Source of the DNA: Symsagittifera roscoffensis
Lineage: Eukaryota; Xenacoelomorpha; Acoela; Convolutidae
Direction: 5' to 3'
NCBI RefSeq assembly: GCF_963678635.1
Contig: NC_087066.1
Span: 16,353,949-16,417,948 of the forward strand
DNA length: 64,000 bases
The notes under the pieces are model-generated. The model did not search any database and had not been told where the DNA came from. It saw nothing but the letters and a program-made list of their open reading frames with translations. Positions 8,904 through 21,454 of the stretch are shown here, one piece after another (the stretch's first letter is position 1; every line of letters starts with the position of its first letter). The position numbers and the translations under genes are program-made.

Positions 8904-11045
8904 ATGACAGAAATCTTAATGATGACCTTAACACCTCAATTAAGGAAAATAGCAATAAAAAAGAGAGCATCCCATCCCTCCTCAATTCGAGAGCCCGATT
9001 TAGATTTTCGAAAACTAGTAGACAAACTAGAGCAAGCAGAAATCACAATGAAACTTGAAGAAACAGAAAATCTGAAATTACAATATGTTAACCGAATTGA
9101 AACAAATACCACAAATATCAATAATATACAGGATTCAGACACAGACCTCGTTGAAAAAATCACTGAAATACTCAATATTTATGAAAAACACCCAAACTTT
9201 AAAGGCAAACCATCTTTCAAAAAATGGTGTAATTATTGCCGACGATACGGACACAGTATTTCTGAATGTAGACAAAAACAACAGGACAATCAAAACAAAC
9301 CTCAAAAATATAAGGAACCAAATAAATCATTCTATCAGTACATGAAAAAAGATCAAAATCTACCGAACAAAAATGTATATAGCAACAACAGTTCAGGAAA
9401 ACCACTACCGAACAATACCAACTACACGAGAAATCAATCACCATATAACTCAAGTTATAGAGGAAGATCACCAGAACGAAGAAATACACAAAATTCATCA
9501 CAAAATCATTACAATAGACCAAATAGTCGAAATAACTACTCCAGATCAAATTCAAATACAACACATTTTGTTTCTAGATCTAATTCCCAATCAAGAAATA
9601 ATTACTATCCAAACAATCAATCACGAAACTCATCATACAATAGAAATGGAAACTACTCCAATAATCGGAATAGAAGTTATTCAAACAACCGAAACCAGAA
9701 TTACCCGAACAATCGATCAAGGAATAACTCATATAATAGATCAAACTATAACAGACCAAACAATAATTATCAAAACAGATCACAAAATAATTCACAAAAT
9801 CGACATTCAAGTTATAATAATCGTTATAGAAATTATTCCCAATCACCACACAGGAATAATAACCATTATAATAATTCTAACAATCGCCACAGAAGTAGTA
9901 CACCTAAACATCAAAGAAAAATTAATCAAGTACAATCAAACCCAGAAACGACATCAGACCCCCCAGGTATTGATGACACAGGAAATAACGAACTACAACT
10001 AAATCAAATAAACTGTGAATCATCAGATTCAGAAAGTGATACAGAAAACACTACCTCCATAAATATGATAGCAATCGAGAATGACTACGAACCTATTATA
10101 TATGAACAACCTTTTTCATCACATATATACGAAAATCAATTAGAACTCCTTCACAATTATTATATTGAACCCATCCATTCCACACAAACAACACAAGAAA
10201 CTAACGAAATCAACACTACAAATCAATCCAATGAAAATAATAAAACAAAATGCTTGAATACAAATCACATCTATCAAAATATACAAAAAGAACAACCCAA
10301 AGAAAAAATTTGGACAATACCATTTCTTTTAGAAAGTCCAAGAAGCAAAGAATTTCAACCACCAGATCTTGAAATTGATTTTTTAATTGATTCAGGAGCA
10401 GAATCAAACATAATAAACATTCCCACATGGAATGAGATAAAATCACTACACCCAAAGCTAACGCCCCTTGAAACATCCAGTAAACTAGCAACAGCACAAG
10501 GATCAACATTAGTAAACTATGGAAAAATTCAATTATTTCTTCTCCCCACAAGAACAATAGAACAAAATAAAATTTTAAATAAACCATTTAAACAAATATT
10601 CCATATCACTGATATTAAACACAATATCATTGGAATACCATTTATCTCTAAATATATACCAACAATCAACATTTTGAATAGTAAAATACTAATCAAAGAT
10701 AAATACACAAAAACAAAAGACACATCCCTAACATTTTTTCAAAGATTAAATAAACAACCACCATTCTTTTCAAAATTTTATCCGATATATAATCAACAAA
10801 GAAAACACCTGAAACCACTATCAGGAAACATATATAATTTTTCAATAAAACAAGTTCACCAATATGATAAAAAACAAAACAAACAACAACTCTATATGTC
10901 AGATTTTGAATTCAAACCTATCCATAAGTTTTTCAAAATCACAATTTCATCCATAAAATATTTGAAAAACTCAAATTCAGATATTATTTCTCTACATGTA
11001 TACAAAAATACAACCTATCAAGTAACATTACCTTTGGACTTTTAG
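8904..11045 (+). pseudogene. gag-pro: gag C-terminus, nucleocapsid and protease (copy 1)
   Basis: Same frame again. Order: helical end of the Gag core (residues 1-70), CCHC zinc knuckle of form CX2CX4HX4C (C-N-Y-C...G-H...E-C, near 9227-9270), about 200 residues of Arg/Asn/Ser/Tyr repeats (YSNNRN-like), an acidic Ser patch, then an aspartic protease with active site DSGA (10389-10400). A one-base loss near 11038 relative to copy 2 ends the frame just after protease. Zinc knuckle and Arg-rich tail fit RNA packaging; the protease would process the polyprotein. Confidence 0.85.
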
Positions 11046-11278
11046 GTTATTGCGAAACCAACGCTACGATATCACCAATACATGAAAAAGCATACCGCGT
11101 AAATAATATACTCCAATTATTAGATATTTGTCAATCTACAATTCTTAATGAAGAATTATCTATAAATAATATAATAAGTAATGAAAAAAGAAATACAGAT
11201 TATTTCACAAAAACTCCATATTTCAAACCTACATTCAACATAAGTAACTACACAGAGACTCAACAGAAGTTTTTAACA

Positions 11279-12916
11279 ATGTTTAACTTTCAACATTCAC
11301 AAATAACACTAGACGAATTTGATAAATTAGCCAAACAGCTAATAAAATATTCATCAGTCTATGCAACATCTAAATTTGATGTTGGCAAAATCAGTTCATC
11401 ACTACATCTCCCATTAAAACCTGACGCAGTTTTCAAAAAACAAAGAGCAAGTAAAGTACCAATTCATTTACACGATAAAGTGAACAGATTACTCGATATT
11501 TTAGAACAATACAATATAATCTCACCGGTAAACAAAGAAGAACAACCAAAAGGTAACACATTTATTAACCCTGTTATCATCCTAGCAAAAGAAGAATCAT
11601 TAAAAATAGTTCTAGACGCTAGATATCTTAATTCACTAATAGACGAATCAAAATGCAATTGGCCTATTGAACCAATACAAGTTATTTTAACAAAAATAAA
11701 CGGAAAATACTTTACAACCGCAGATATGAATAGTGCATATAATCAAATGCCACTAGATGAACAATCGCGACGCTTAACACAATTTGTTATTGGAAATCAG
11801 CAATATGAATTCAACCGCCTATTCTATGGAATATCCATAGGACCAGCAGCATTTTCAGCTTTTATGAGCAAAATTTTTAGACCACTAATACTCAAGAAAA
11901 ACGCAATCACTTATCTAGACGATGTTTTTATGCAATCACAGACAAAAGAAGAAATGTTTAAAGTTTTAGAACATTATCACAAAATACTTCAAAACGAAAA
12001 TCTGAAGGCCGCCCCCGATAAATCACACTTCTTTTTAACACGAGTAAAATTCTTAGGACATAATATAGAAAGAAAAACAATCACCCCATTAAAATCACGC
12101 ATTGATGCTATTCAAAAACTCCAACCACCAACAAACAAAAAGAAAATCCAAGAATTCCTTGGAATGTTAAATTTTTTAAGTAAATATGTCCATAAAATGC
12201 AATTATACCTAAGACCATTTTATAATATACTTAGACAACAAAATAATTTTGAATGGAACACAGAACATCAAGCACGATTTGAAGAAATTAAAAAACTCCT
12301 AACTGAACAAATTTCGAATACAATTCCAGATCCAAATCAACCATTCTATGCAATCGGCAACCATTTTGGCATCGGCGCAGCATTATTACAATCACACAAT
12401 GGCACAAACAAAATGAATCTTATATCAGCAAATTCTCTATTATTCACTCAAGCAGAGCTACGACTCTCAACTCTAATGAGAGAGTGTACAGCTATAATAT
12501 ATACACTAACAGAATATGAATTTCTGATACTTGGATCAAAACATCCAACAGTTCTTTTCACAGATCACAAACCAATCATTTTTCTCTTTACACAAAAATC
12601 TAATCCAAATCACCGAGTTTATAGATTTCAACTAATTCTAATGAAATTCCCAAACTTACATATAGTTTGGACAGCAGGAAAAAATCTTGCATTACCAGAC
12701 ACATTAAGTCGAAATACACCACCTGAATTATTTACACGTAAAACTACAGTTGAAATACCTAAAAATATAAAATTCTACCTTGCAGAAAACGAAACATCAC
12801 CCCGACTAGAATGCAAATATGCAGTAAAAACTGACGTTGAACAATCACAGATAAACAATCTACAACACTACTTGGAACATCAACTTTCAAACCAATTCCA
12901 TACTCACAGTGGATAA
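11279..12916 (+). pseudogene. pol: reverse transcriptase and RNase H (copy 1), damaged
   Basis: RT domain motifs are in order: KIVLDARYLN, TADMNSAYNQMPL (first catalytic Asp), FNRLFYGISIGPAAF, and the catalytic YLDD (11912-11923), then GHNI and the connection region. RNase H follows with TDHKPI and LPDTLSR. In copy 1 the start of RNase H is damaged: copy 2 reads CDAS where copy 1 has GNH, two residues shorter, so the first catalytic Asp is lost (about 12351-12366). Near 12870 about 45 bases found in copy 2 are missing and the frame ends at 12916. ATG 11279 lies inside the polyprotein, not at a real start. Confidence 0.9.
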
Positions 12917-13100
12917 AAAATAACACCCAACAAAAAGAGTAAAACAACACTCGCATAAAAAAGACCTTTTTCCATTAATTGAAAAAGAAAACCTAACTGA
13001 TAAAATAAATTTATCAGGACCACAAACAAACGATTTAAAATACACAATAAATCAAGTATTTGACCTCCATGACCCACTTGATACAATTCCTTTATCTAAA

Positions 13101-14756
13101 TTGGAAATAGAAAACATTTTTCTCCCCCCAACAGATAAAATTACAATTAATACTTTGAAACAATATCAAAATCTTGACCCAGTAATTAGACAACTAAAAT
13201 CATGGCACAAATATAAAACTAAACCCGTCAAGGCAGATACAACTATTTTAGGAAATAAAACACTCCTCCGATATTTTCGAAAATTCAATAATACAACAAT
13301 TAACGAAAAGACAGACCTTCTAGAATACAAATTAAATGAATCAACAGTTCCCTGTCTCCCTCTAAGTATGATTCTTATAGCTTTTAAAATTTCGCATACA
13401 CAAAACATTAAAGGACACTCTGGATCAGAGAAAACATATTCAAATTTCATACAAAACTTTTATTTTCCAAATGCACCAATTTGGATACAAGTACTATGCA
13501 ATGATTGTATAGTATGTCAGCTAAATAAACCTTATCCAAATCAAAAACAAATAGCACAAAAACAAGATTTTAAAGGACAAAGCTTGTACTTTAACCACCG
13601 TATTTCATTTGATACAAAAGGACCAATTTCACCCCCATCCGAAGGAAACTCCTACATTATGGTAATTGTTGACGCGTTTACACATTATGTAGCACTTAAC
13701 CCAGTACCACATTGTAACGCTTATTACGCTTACACAACACTCTATGAACATTGGATAGCCAAATTCGGACTACCAGAAATTTTAGTTACAGACAACGGTA
13801 CAGAATTCATAAATAACGAAATCATCACATTATGTCATTTATATAACATCAAACACAAACCACGTACATCTCATGCACCTTGGACAAACGGCTTAGTCGA
13901 AGGTATGAACCTTTCACTACAAGAATATCTTAGATGTATCATCAATGGAAATGACACAAGATATACCGAATGGTCAGCAGATGTAAAACTATTTCCCTTA
14001 GCATATAATTCACAAATCACGACAACTCTAGGAATGTCACCATATGAAATGGTTTTTAATCAAAAGCCACGCAAACCGATTATGTTTACAGCAAACTCTC
14101 ATAAAAATGCACAAAGTTATTGTCAACCGAATAAAGAATCAATTTGTTACAACTTATCTTTACATACACACGATGAAGATCATTTTCATCACCCACAAGT
14201 TCTTAAATTTGCCTCCGGTACACACAACGAATGGATTTTAAATAGAGATAAAAAACACAATGAAATTTACCAAAAAGTAACAAAAAAGTTGTTACAAAGA
14301 CAAAACATTAATGAACAAATAAATTCACGCTTTACACCAGCCTCCGATTTAAAAATTGGAACATTTGTTTTAATACCCAATTTTAACACTCAAAAAGGAA
14401 TCTCTAAAAAACTACAAGCCCTTCGTAAAGGACCATACCAAATAATTGCCAAACCCACTGATGTCACATATAAAATTACCGACTCAGACAAAAAAGAAAT
14501 TGTTCAACACCGAAACAACCTATTACCTTATTACCCAAAAGAGTACGCACTACGCGAACTAACTCAATTATATTCTTTCACAGGTTTAAAAGTTATTCAA
14601 AATTATCCACATACGGAAAACAAAACAAAGGAACAACATGACATTCACCTCGAAAACCAAAATAAAAAATCAACTACAACAAAAAACAATACAAAAAAGC
14701 TAGATCAAAATACACCACAAAAAGAAAGAAAAAATAGAAAAATGATAGAAAAATAA
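13101..14756 (+). pseudogene. pol: integrase with GPY/F-type C-terminal module (copy 1)
   Basis: An HHCC zinc-binding region (H...GHSGSEKT...CNDCIVC) is followed by the catalytic core: first Asp in ISFDTKGP, second in TDNGTEF, Glu in GLVEGMN. The C-terminal part has LRKGPYQII, the GPY/F module of Ty3/gypsy and gammaretroviral integrases. A Lys/Thr/Asn-rich tail follows. One base less than copy 2 at about 14749 gives the early stop at 14756; the original frame runs to 14890, with a SSRLRNQPRKNY-type basic end also seen in other gypsy elements. This is the better preserved integrase of the two copies, since copy 2 has lost the GPY/F module. Confidence 0.9.
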
Positions 14757-14890
14757 TACCTCAAGAACAAATCGACAAATCAGAACATAGAGAGTCATCA
14801 CGACTTAGAAATCAACCACGTAAAAACTATAAAACATTCATTCCACAATCAAAAATCTTAAAGAAAGTCGAATTTCAAAAACAGCTTTAA
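14757..14890 (+). pseudogene. pol: out-of-frame end of pol (copy 1)
   Basis: In another frame this stretch encodes the last ~45 residues of pol, matching copy 2 43 kb, including a short basic S-R-L-R-x-Q-P-R motif, and ends at the TAA 14888-14890. Confidence 0.7.
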
Positions 14891-15482
14891 ATTTAGATTT
14901 AATAATTTTTGCACCTCTGAAATATTTTGAACTTTCATTTTTCAAAATAACATGCTGACAAATACGCAATGATTCTAGTTCATAATTAGCCAATAGGATT
15001 CATCCAATCCGTCACCTCCTATAACTCTAACACAAACCAACTCGACGAAAGATATTAAACTCCAGGCATATCTATAACTATAACTTCACAACCTCCTGGT
15101 CAAAAATAAGCAAACCATTCCAACTTGACAACTAAAATAAATATCACCATAATATCATAACCCTCCCTTATCTAATAAACCAAAGATCAACAATATTTCC
15201 CCAACTCAGACCTCAAATACCCCCCAAACAAATATGTTAAATTAGCCTAAAGTAAAAGAACGACAATTTTAATTAGCCTAAAGTATGAAAATCTCAAAAA
15301 TACCCCAGATCATTTGACAAATGAAAATAAAGACAAAGAAGACCTCCCGATCACCATAAAATTTGCCCCCAACAATTTTTCACAAAATTCGACCCACTTG
15401 TCAAAAAACCAATAAATAATTCGACCACACTTGAAAATTGCCTCAAACAAAAAAAATATTCGATCGAGAAGCCATTTCTTAA
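14891..15482 (+). other. pol-ORF3 intergenic region, no gene seen
   Basis: About 590 nt are conserved in copy 2 (43059-43651) but contain no ORF. The motif TTAGCCTAAAGTA occurs twice (from 15243 and about 15273). The region is long for an element packed with genes and could hold a subgenomic promoter, splice acceptor or RNA export signal. None is demonstrated. Confidence 0.5.
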
Positions 15483-15713
15483 ATGCTCTTCTCTCGACCA
15501 GTTACCATAATTCTAAACATTCTCGCAAACTTTTTCACAATATTTAAACCTTTCATCATATTTCTTTTTGATACCTTTGAATCTTTTCTAATAATCTTAA
15601 TCATTTTTTGCAATATTTTTTTAATTTTCTATTCTATATTTGAACTATATCTCCAGCTTTCAAAAGCTATTGACTATATCCACAGGTACGATTCACAAAA
15701 CTTATCTAAATGA
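15483..15713 (+). CDS. ORF3, 76-aa two-helix membrane protein
   Basis: Short ORF with two long hydrophobic segments at residues ~8-30 and ~34-58, rich in Ile, Leu and Phe, and a polar C-terminus (YIHRYD). Copy 2 (43652-43882) keeps the length and the last ~50 residues closely, while the first ~22 residues differ. Size and topology resemble viroporins; function is inferred from topology only. The stop codon overlaps the start of ORF4 as ATGA (15710-15713), suggesting coupled termination-reinitiation. CCACAG followed by GTACGA near 15690 could be a splice donor. Confidence 0.65.
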   Translation: MLFSRPVTIILNILANFFTIFKPFIIFLFDTFESFLIILIIFCNIFLIFYSIFELYLQLSKAIDYIHRYDSQNLSK

Positions 15714-15898
15714 TACGAACCATTTTTAATAGAACAGATATTTTTTTACTATTTGTAATTTTTATAACATTTCTATCATCCCTCATCTTGACAATATGCA
15801 AATGTATAAAGAAAGCAATTATCACATTCGCCCTAGCAACAATCCTCCTAATACTTTTTCTAGAAGAATACTACAATAAACATAAATTTTTCCACTAA
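15710..15898 (+). CDS. ORF4, 62-aa two-helix membrane protein
   Basis: Two hydrophobic helices at residues ~10-31 and ~36-53 are separated by a Cys/Lys turn (CKCIKK), with a charged tail (EEYYNKHK). Copy 2 (43879-44067) differs at about 15 codons, of which only two change the residue, so this protein is under clear purifying selection even though the surrounding pol is broken. It starts within the ORF3 stop (ATGA). The small size and two helices suggest a viroporin or an assembly factor; I recognise no family. Confidence 0.75.
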   Translation: MIRTIFNRTDIFLLFVIFITFLSSLILTICKCIKKAIITFALATILLILFLEEYYNKHKFFH

Positions 15899-17024
15899 AA
15901 GAATAGATCAAAAACCATCAAAAATTGCTAACCAACAATCACATAGTCCGTCTTCACCGACATCATCCCAGGAAAACCCGACACCACTTTCAACTACCCA
16001 AAACCCCCAAACATCTACACGAAATTCTTTTCAAGATAACACATATACCTTTGAAGAACGACACGCTCGCTTATCAGAACCACTAGAACCAGTTCAACGA
16101 CAAGCACCTCTAAGCGAACCAACATATAACTTATACCCAACACTACCCCAAGAATTAAGTAGAATAAGAAATCCTAGTCAAAACCAAAATACAGTCGAAA
16201 TAAATAGACAAATTATACACCCTCGACGAAACAGAAATTTTCAAACTCCCCGAGTTCATTTTGATATACCTCAATCCCCATCTCAAAGTACACCAGAAAA
16301 CCCCATTGGTATATTACCAGAAACCCCTACGCTTCATTCACAACGTAGCACCTCAAGCCTACCATCAGATTACTTAGGTTCAACACCAACATCTGAACAA
16401 GTGCGTGAAAATCCCTTTAACCCTACAAACCAAACATCACGACTACCATACTGGACAACACATTCATTCACACAAGGTGAACCAAATTTAATCAATGACC
16501 CAATAGACATTTCTACGGATACAACAACATCCTCATCACTACCAGAAACATTATCACTACCATCAACACCATCAATAAGCCAGATTTCACCACCACCTTT
16601 TAACTTAAATTTCCCAAATAACCTCGACGCTAGATATCGAGAACAATCATCAACAAATATTCCTTTAAGACTAAACTGGAATACATTCACAGCACCTCCA
16701 TCATTATTTGGACAACACCTAGAAAGTAACCGACTCCACAGTTGGTCACTAAATAGACTACAATATAGACAAGACATTCACGAAGACATTCGTGCTCATA
16801 ACATCCAAATACTCCAACAGAATAGTCTACAATTAAAATTTGAAATCACGGTTAAATTAAACAACATTACTCAACATCCCTATCCATTAAACCCACCAAA
16901 TATAACAGCTCAATCCCTACCACCACCATTTATAACAACCGAAGTAATATACAAATACGACAGATATACCAAAAAGACAATTGGTTACATCACATTTTAT
17001 AACCCATACTCAGGATTGTCATAG
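15864..17024 (+). CDS. ORF5, Pro/Ser/Thr-rich protein without an AUG start
   Basis: Open from the in-frame TAG at 15861 to the stop at 17022, about 386 codons, with no in-frame ATG at its head; a GTG occurs at 16401. Coding is supported well upstream of that GTG: differences from copy 2 between ~15950 and 16100 are largely third-position and synonymous. Residues in the first two thirds are low-complexity Pro/Ser/Thr/Gln; the last ~120 look folded (QLKFEITVKLNNIT ... YKYDRYTKKTIGY). The frame lies +1 to ORF4. Translation would need a spliced mRNA, non-AUG initiation or frameshifting. In copy 2 the frame (44078-45211) runs 13 nt into env, while in copy 1 a TAG stops it just before env. Confidence 0.6.
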   Translation, partial: KNTTININFSTKRIDQKPSKIANQQSHSPSSPTSSQENPTPLSTTQNPQTSTRNSFQDNTYTFEERHARLSEPLEPVQRQAPLSEPTYNLYPTLPQELSRIRNPSQNQNTVEINRQIIHPRRNRNFQTPRVHFDIPQSPSQSTPENPIGILPETPTLHSQRSTSSLPSDYLGSTPTSEQVRENPFNPTNQTSRLPYWTTHSFTQGEPNLINDPIDISTDTTTSSSLPETLSLPSTPSISQISPPPFNLNFPNNLDARYREQSSTNIPLRLNWNTFTAPPSLFGQHLESNRLHSWSLNRLQYRQDIHEDIRAHNIQILQQNSLQLKFEITVKLNNITQHPYPLNPPNITAQSLPPPFITTEVIYKYDRYTKKTIGYITFYNPYSGLS

Positions 17025-17026
17025 AC

Positions 17027-19646
17027 ATGTATATTCTAAAAATTTTAATTTTTCTCCAACTCCTTTTTCTAATAACCTCAAATGAAAACATAAACCCTTC
17101 CCCCCGCACAGGACCCCAAGATTTATTAGTAACACATTACGATTGTGAAGAAAACGAACAAAAAACATTACACAAATATGCAATAAATCAAGTATCACAA
17201 TGCGAAACAGAACCACAAGCCATAAAAACAACAAATGTAATAGCGACACTTTATTCAAAAGCCCGAGCAACAACAGTTATAGGATATAAATTCACAGCAA
17301 CATTTTCTGAAAAGAAAGTACATTGTTCACAAGTCTCAAATGGAAATAAAAACCGACTTGACCACGAATCATTCTACCAGAGTAATATCGAACGACTTTT
17401 ACATCTCAATCCCGAAGATTGTAAAAATGAGTTACTAAGACTCAATATCACAAGAAATAAAAACACAGATAGAAAATTAGTGTATTTCCAAGTTTTTTCA
17501 GATTCTGTACATCAAGCAGAACTTGAAAGATATCAAGGACATATAAAATTAGATGAAAAATACCCATACAACGGCGCACACGGAAGATTAACTTATGATA
17601 TACACGATAAACACTGGATACCACACATTGGTATAAATGACCCATCAAACTGCAAAGCAGACACAAAAAATAAAGGATATCAAGAAATCATGTTTTTCGA
17701 TTGGAAAATACAACTCGAAAAAATACAACTCACACGCGATTTATCTGACAACACCATGATCTATCAAGGAATTAGATTACCTTGTAAAAACGATCAAGGC
17801 TATTGTGACCCTACAACACGAACACAAGCAACAATTGTTTGGTTCCCTGAAGACACATAACAACATTTCAAGTAGCAAAAATACACGCTCGTATGATAAA
17901 ATTTCACGAAAAATATTTCATACAATCAATTCCATATGAACAAGTCCATCCATCACGAAGACAAAGTTCTAATTTTATAAACATACACAATATAGAAAAA
18001 AAATTGACACGTTTTCAAATATATCAAGAAACAGAACTTGCATGTAAATACAGAAATCCACTTCACAAAACACAATACTCCGAGATATTAGTTGAATACG
18101 AAAAAGGATTCGACATGACCACTGGAAAAGTAAAAATCGACCCATACGCCACAGGTCACCCTATAAACGAAGGAACATCATATATACCAGTTGATTTTCA
18201 AAAGAGTAAAAATCAACCTGGTGGACATCTAAAGCCCCATAACACTAGAAGCACACGTTTACAAGAACTATCACTAATGAATAGTACATATTTCGGTAAC
18301 ATCCACTATGGTATTCACCTAGACATGAAATTAAACTACACAATTAGCCGAATTTTTCAAGAAATGTCACTATCTGAATTAGAAACACTTCACCAGCTAT
18401 GCGAATTAGAAAGGACACAAATCCTACAATCACTTGCACTAGCAGTATTAAAAATACCCTACGCAGGATATTTACTATCAGGAAATAGATCAAATTTTTT
18501 AGATTATGAAGGAAACATTTTATGGTTTTATACCTGTACCAAAAAAGTATCACCCCTATATGTTTTTGAAGATAAACGATGCTATAAAAGAATCCCTATC
18601 TTTTATAAGAATAAAGTACACTTCGTTGACACACTTTCAAGACGAACCTATTTCTGGGATACCGCAGTCCCATGTGGATCAGAAAATAGCCACAATGTAG
18701 TTCAACTGAACCCTGATGAAGATAAATATTATTTTCTTACTCCATATCCCACATTAATGCAATCACTCAAAAAATTTTCACCTGAAAGCATTAGAGCTAT
18801 TGTTCGAAACCCAAATATTGACTTACAATCAATTGGAATATATTCAAAATCCGATATACAACATCACATTAGAACACAACAATTCCAAGAATTATTAACA
18901 CAAATGGACACAATACAAAGACAATCAATTGACCAAAACTTACGCAAACTTGCCGAAACAGCAGGATTTGCAGATATTTATACACAAGACTATAGCGGAT
19001 ATTTTAAAGACATTAAAGACTATATATATATCTAAACGGTGAAAAATACCGACCACAAGATATTTCACCTATAAATATTTTTAGCTTTGTTACCATAAAA
19101 AATGAAATTCTCGATTTTCTAGGATGGCCCTACTACATCTCAGAAAAATTGACTATTTTATACGCAATGTTTAACTTTATAGGATTTCTTTTTTCGCTTT
19201 TAAAATGAATCTATAATACATGCGCTATACACACACAAGTAAATAGACAAGCAAGTGTAGCACGCATACTATTTGCAGGATTTTTTGGAATTTTTTCATC
19301 ATCAATAAACAAAATTCTTTTAGATGCACAAATAAAGGAATACAACACAAAAATAGCAACAAGACAGAACACATACGACGAAGAACATAACAATGTACAC
19401 ATTACGCCTACAGCACCACAGTTACCACCACTACCACATAACCACCCATTATCACTAGTCCCACGAAATTTTCGAAATTTAGCAATAACAAATAATCCAA
19501 ATTTTAGACCAACCATATCACAAAGTCCCATTCAACATATAATGACACACCATCCCCTAGACGAAAATGCATATGAACAAATTATAGAACAACCCCATAC
19601 CACCGCTTTTCAGTCTCAAAATAATAATTTTTTTAGCCCACGATGA
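17027..19646 (+). pseudogene. env: Env-like membrane glycoprotein (copy 1), broken
   Basis: It begins with a signal peptide (MYILKILIFLQLLFLITS), then a Cys-rich ectodomain with the element HYDCEENE, an EKKVHCSQVS segment and several N-glycosylation sites (LNIT, MNSTYF). A helical stretch and a hydrophobic membrane segment lie near the C-terminus, followed by a cytoplasmic tail with PTAP. The Cys pattern reminds me of glycoproteins of Monjiviricetes (chuvirus/mononegavirus-like), which other LTR elements have captured; this is inference. Breaks relative to copy 2: a frame change near 17858, two extra bases in a TA run near 19027, and a TGA at 19206-19208. The stop overlaps the ORF7 start as ATGA. 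Confidence 0.7.
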
Positions 19647-21451
19647 GCCGACAACTTGGATCCCTACACCGCTCAAATTCACACCCAACCAACCTCAACA
19701 CTCCAATTACAATAATTCCACTTTTTGCCTTCCCACCACCCGATTTCCCAACCAATAATATAACATCAGGCATGAATTCAGACACTAATTCACACATCTC
19801 AGTTTTATACTCCATCTCACAACTCAATAACCCAGATATTGAAACCCCTGACGAATTTGCAGACTCTGAACCATCTCCATCCAATAATTTTCAAACCAAT
19901 CCCTCAGTTTTTTCAAAACCCCCTTTTCAACCAATCCCACCATATAACCCGATCCCATCCATTTCTACACCCTCCTATGCTTCACAAGTTACCCCAACCT
20001 ACTCTTCACTTCATTCAGATTGATCATCCAATTCTCCAGACACCCCCCAAATCTCCCAAGAACTAGATAATTTTATCACCTTACAACAACAACCCTTCCA
20101 CCTTGAAAATCCTACTATAAATCAGATTTCATCCACAATAGAATCATCAAACCCACCTACCCCTACACCCTCTTCAGCTTATACCGCATCATTAGCTTCA
20201 TCATCTACATCCACCGAATCATCACTTAGCACTAATAGAGCTTACCGCACTTTCAAAAGAAAATTCCCAAACCATCCATTTCCAACAAAACCAGGAACAG
20301 CACGTGAATATATCAATCATCCAAATCACACTAACACGAAAGAATTTTTAGCAATCACCTTACCTTCATTTCCACAATATACTTTGAACACCCCTACAGA
20401 TACTAACGATACACGTAGCTTTGTAGATGAACAAGTTTTAATGCCTACACTTCATTGGACATCATATTATCATTTTACTAACCCCCTTTGCCTACCTTTA
20501 TCTAATACTCACATCGATATAGAACGAAATCAAGATATGCTAAATCGACGAACTACACCACTAACACATAGACAATTTACTTACATTGGATATAAAAAAT
20601 CACTAAAAACATACACTGCACCCCGAGCTAACGAATATACGCTAGAATATTACGATCATAATATCATCCGAACTAACCAAGACCAATTTTTAGATGATGA
20701 TCGCTTCGCTAACCCACAAATCACAGAAAAATTTTTCATCAAAACACCATATGTTTTCACACTCAACATATTTGATCGCAAATTCGACCACATCATTTCT
20801 GAAGCACTAACCGACACACAAGCTTACGAAAGTTTTAAAGAAAGATTTCAATTATTTTCACTAACCTTTCATTTCCTTGCACCACATGAAAGAGATTTGC
20901 ACTGCTCACATGACATTATGTTACGCACTAAACAAACCCACACATATACATATTACCGCTTTATACAAAATCACTTTGACCTACACACTCCATCAAGACA
21001 ACCACACCATCGTTTTCAATTTATTAACTCTAAATACACATCACCATTTTTTCTTAACTTCACATATTGCATCAAAGATACTAACCTTCACGGTATTCTT
21101 CGCAATTATGATCCCATAACCCAAATGTATATTTTTTGTCCCATCACAAAGACCTTCAACGCAGAAGAATCCAGACCCTTCCTTATCCCACATGAATTTG
21201 TTCAACCTATAGAAATCCCTATATTAGAATTCATCCACAACACTAAATATAACCACAAATTATATAATCTCATCCAAAACACACCTTATGATTTTGCCGT
21301 TGGCACTGAAGAACTAAAAACCATTAAAGCACTTCAATTGCTTTGGCCACTGCTTCAAACTAAAAACATCATTCGCATATTAGCAAAGTTACTAACAAAT
21401 TCCGACATAATCCACGACATCTTCCCCCACGGTTTTTTCCCCGACGACTAA
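19643..21451 (+). pseudogene. ORF7 (copy 1), interrupted by one stop
   Basis: Start ATG overlaps the env stop (ATGA). The first ~200 residues are Pro/Ser/Thr/Asn-rich; from about residue 225 a folded part begins (AYRTFKRKFPNHPF, then LMPTLHWTSYYHF and further on FLIPHEFVQPIEIP). A TGA at 20021-20023 interrupts the frame where copy 2 has a sense codon; the rest stays open in the same frame to 21451. Copy 2 (47814-49622) is intact and gives the full 602 residues. I recognise no family. Most other differences between the copies are synonymous. Confidence 0.75.
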
Positions 21452-21454
21452 CAG

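Noticed and set aside
8936-9175. Antisense ORFs opposite gag-pol and env
   Set aside because: They lie opposite long, strongly biased coding frames and have compositions that are the complement of Asn/Thr/Gln codons. No independent support.
9373-10002. A 209-codon overlapping frame in the Arg/Asn/Ser/Tyr tract
   Set aside because: It is a frame shadow of the repetitive coding sequence. Copy 2 keeps only 118 codons, broken at a different place.
15710-15900. Programmed +1 frameshift from ORF4 into ORF5
   Set aside because: The relative frame would fit, but copy 2 has an in-frame TAG between the two and no conserved slippery site is seen.
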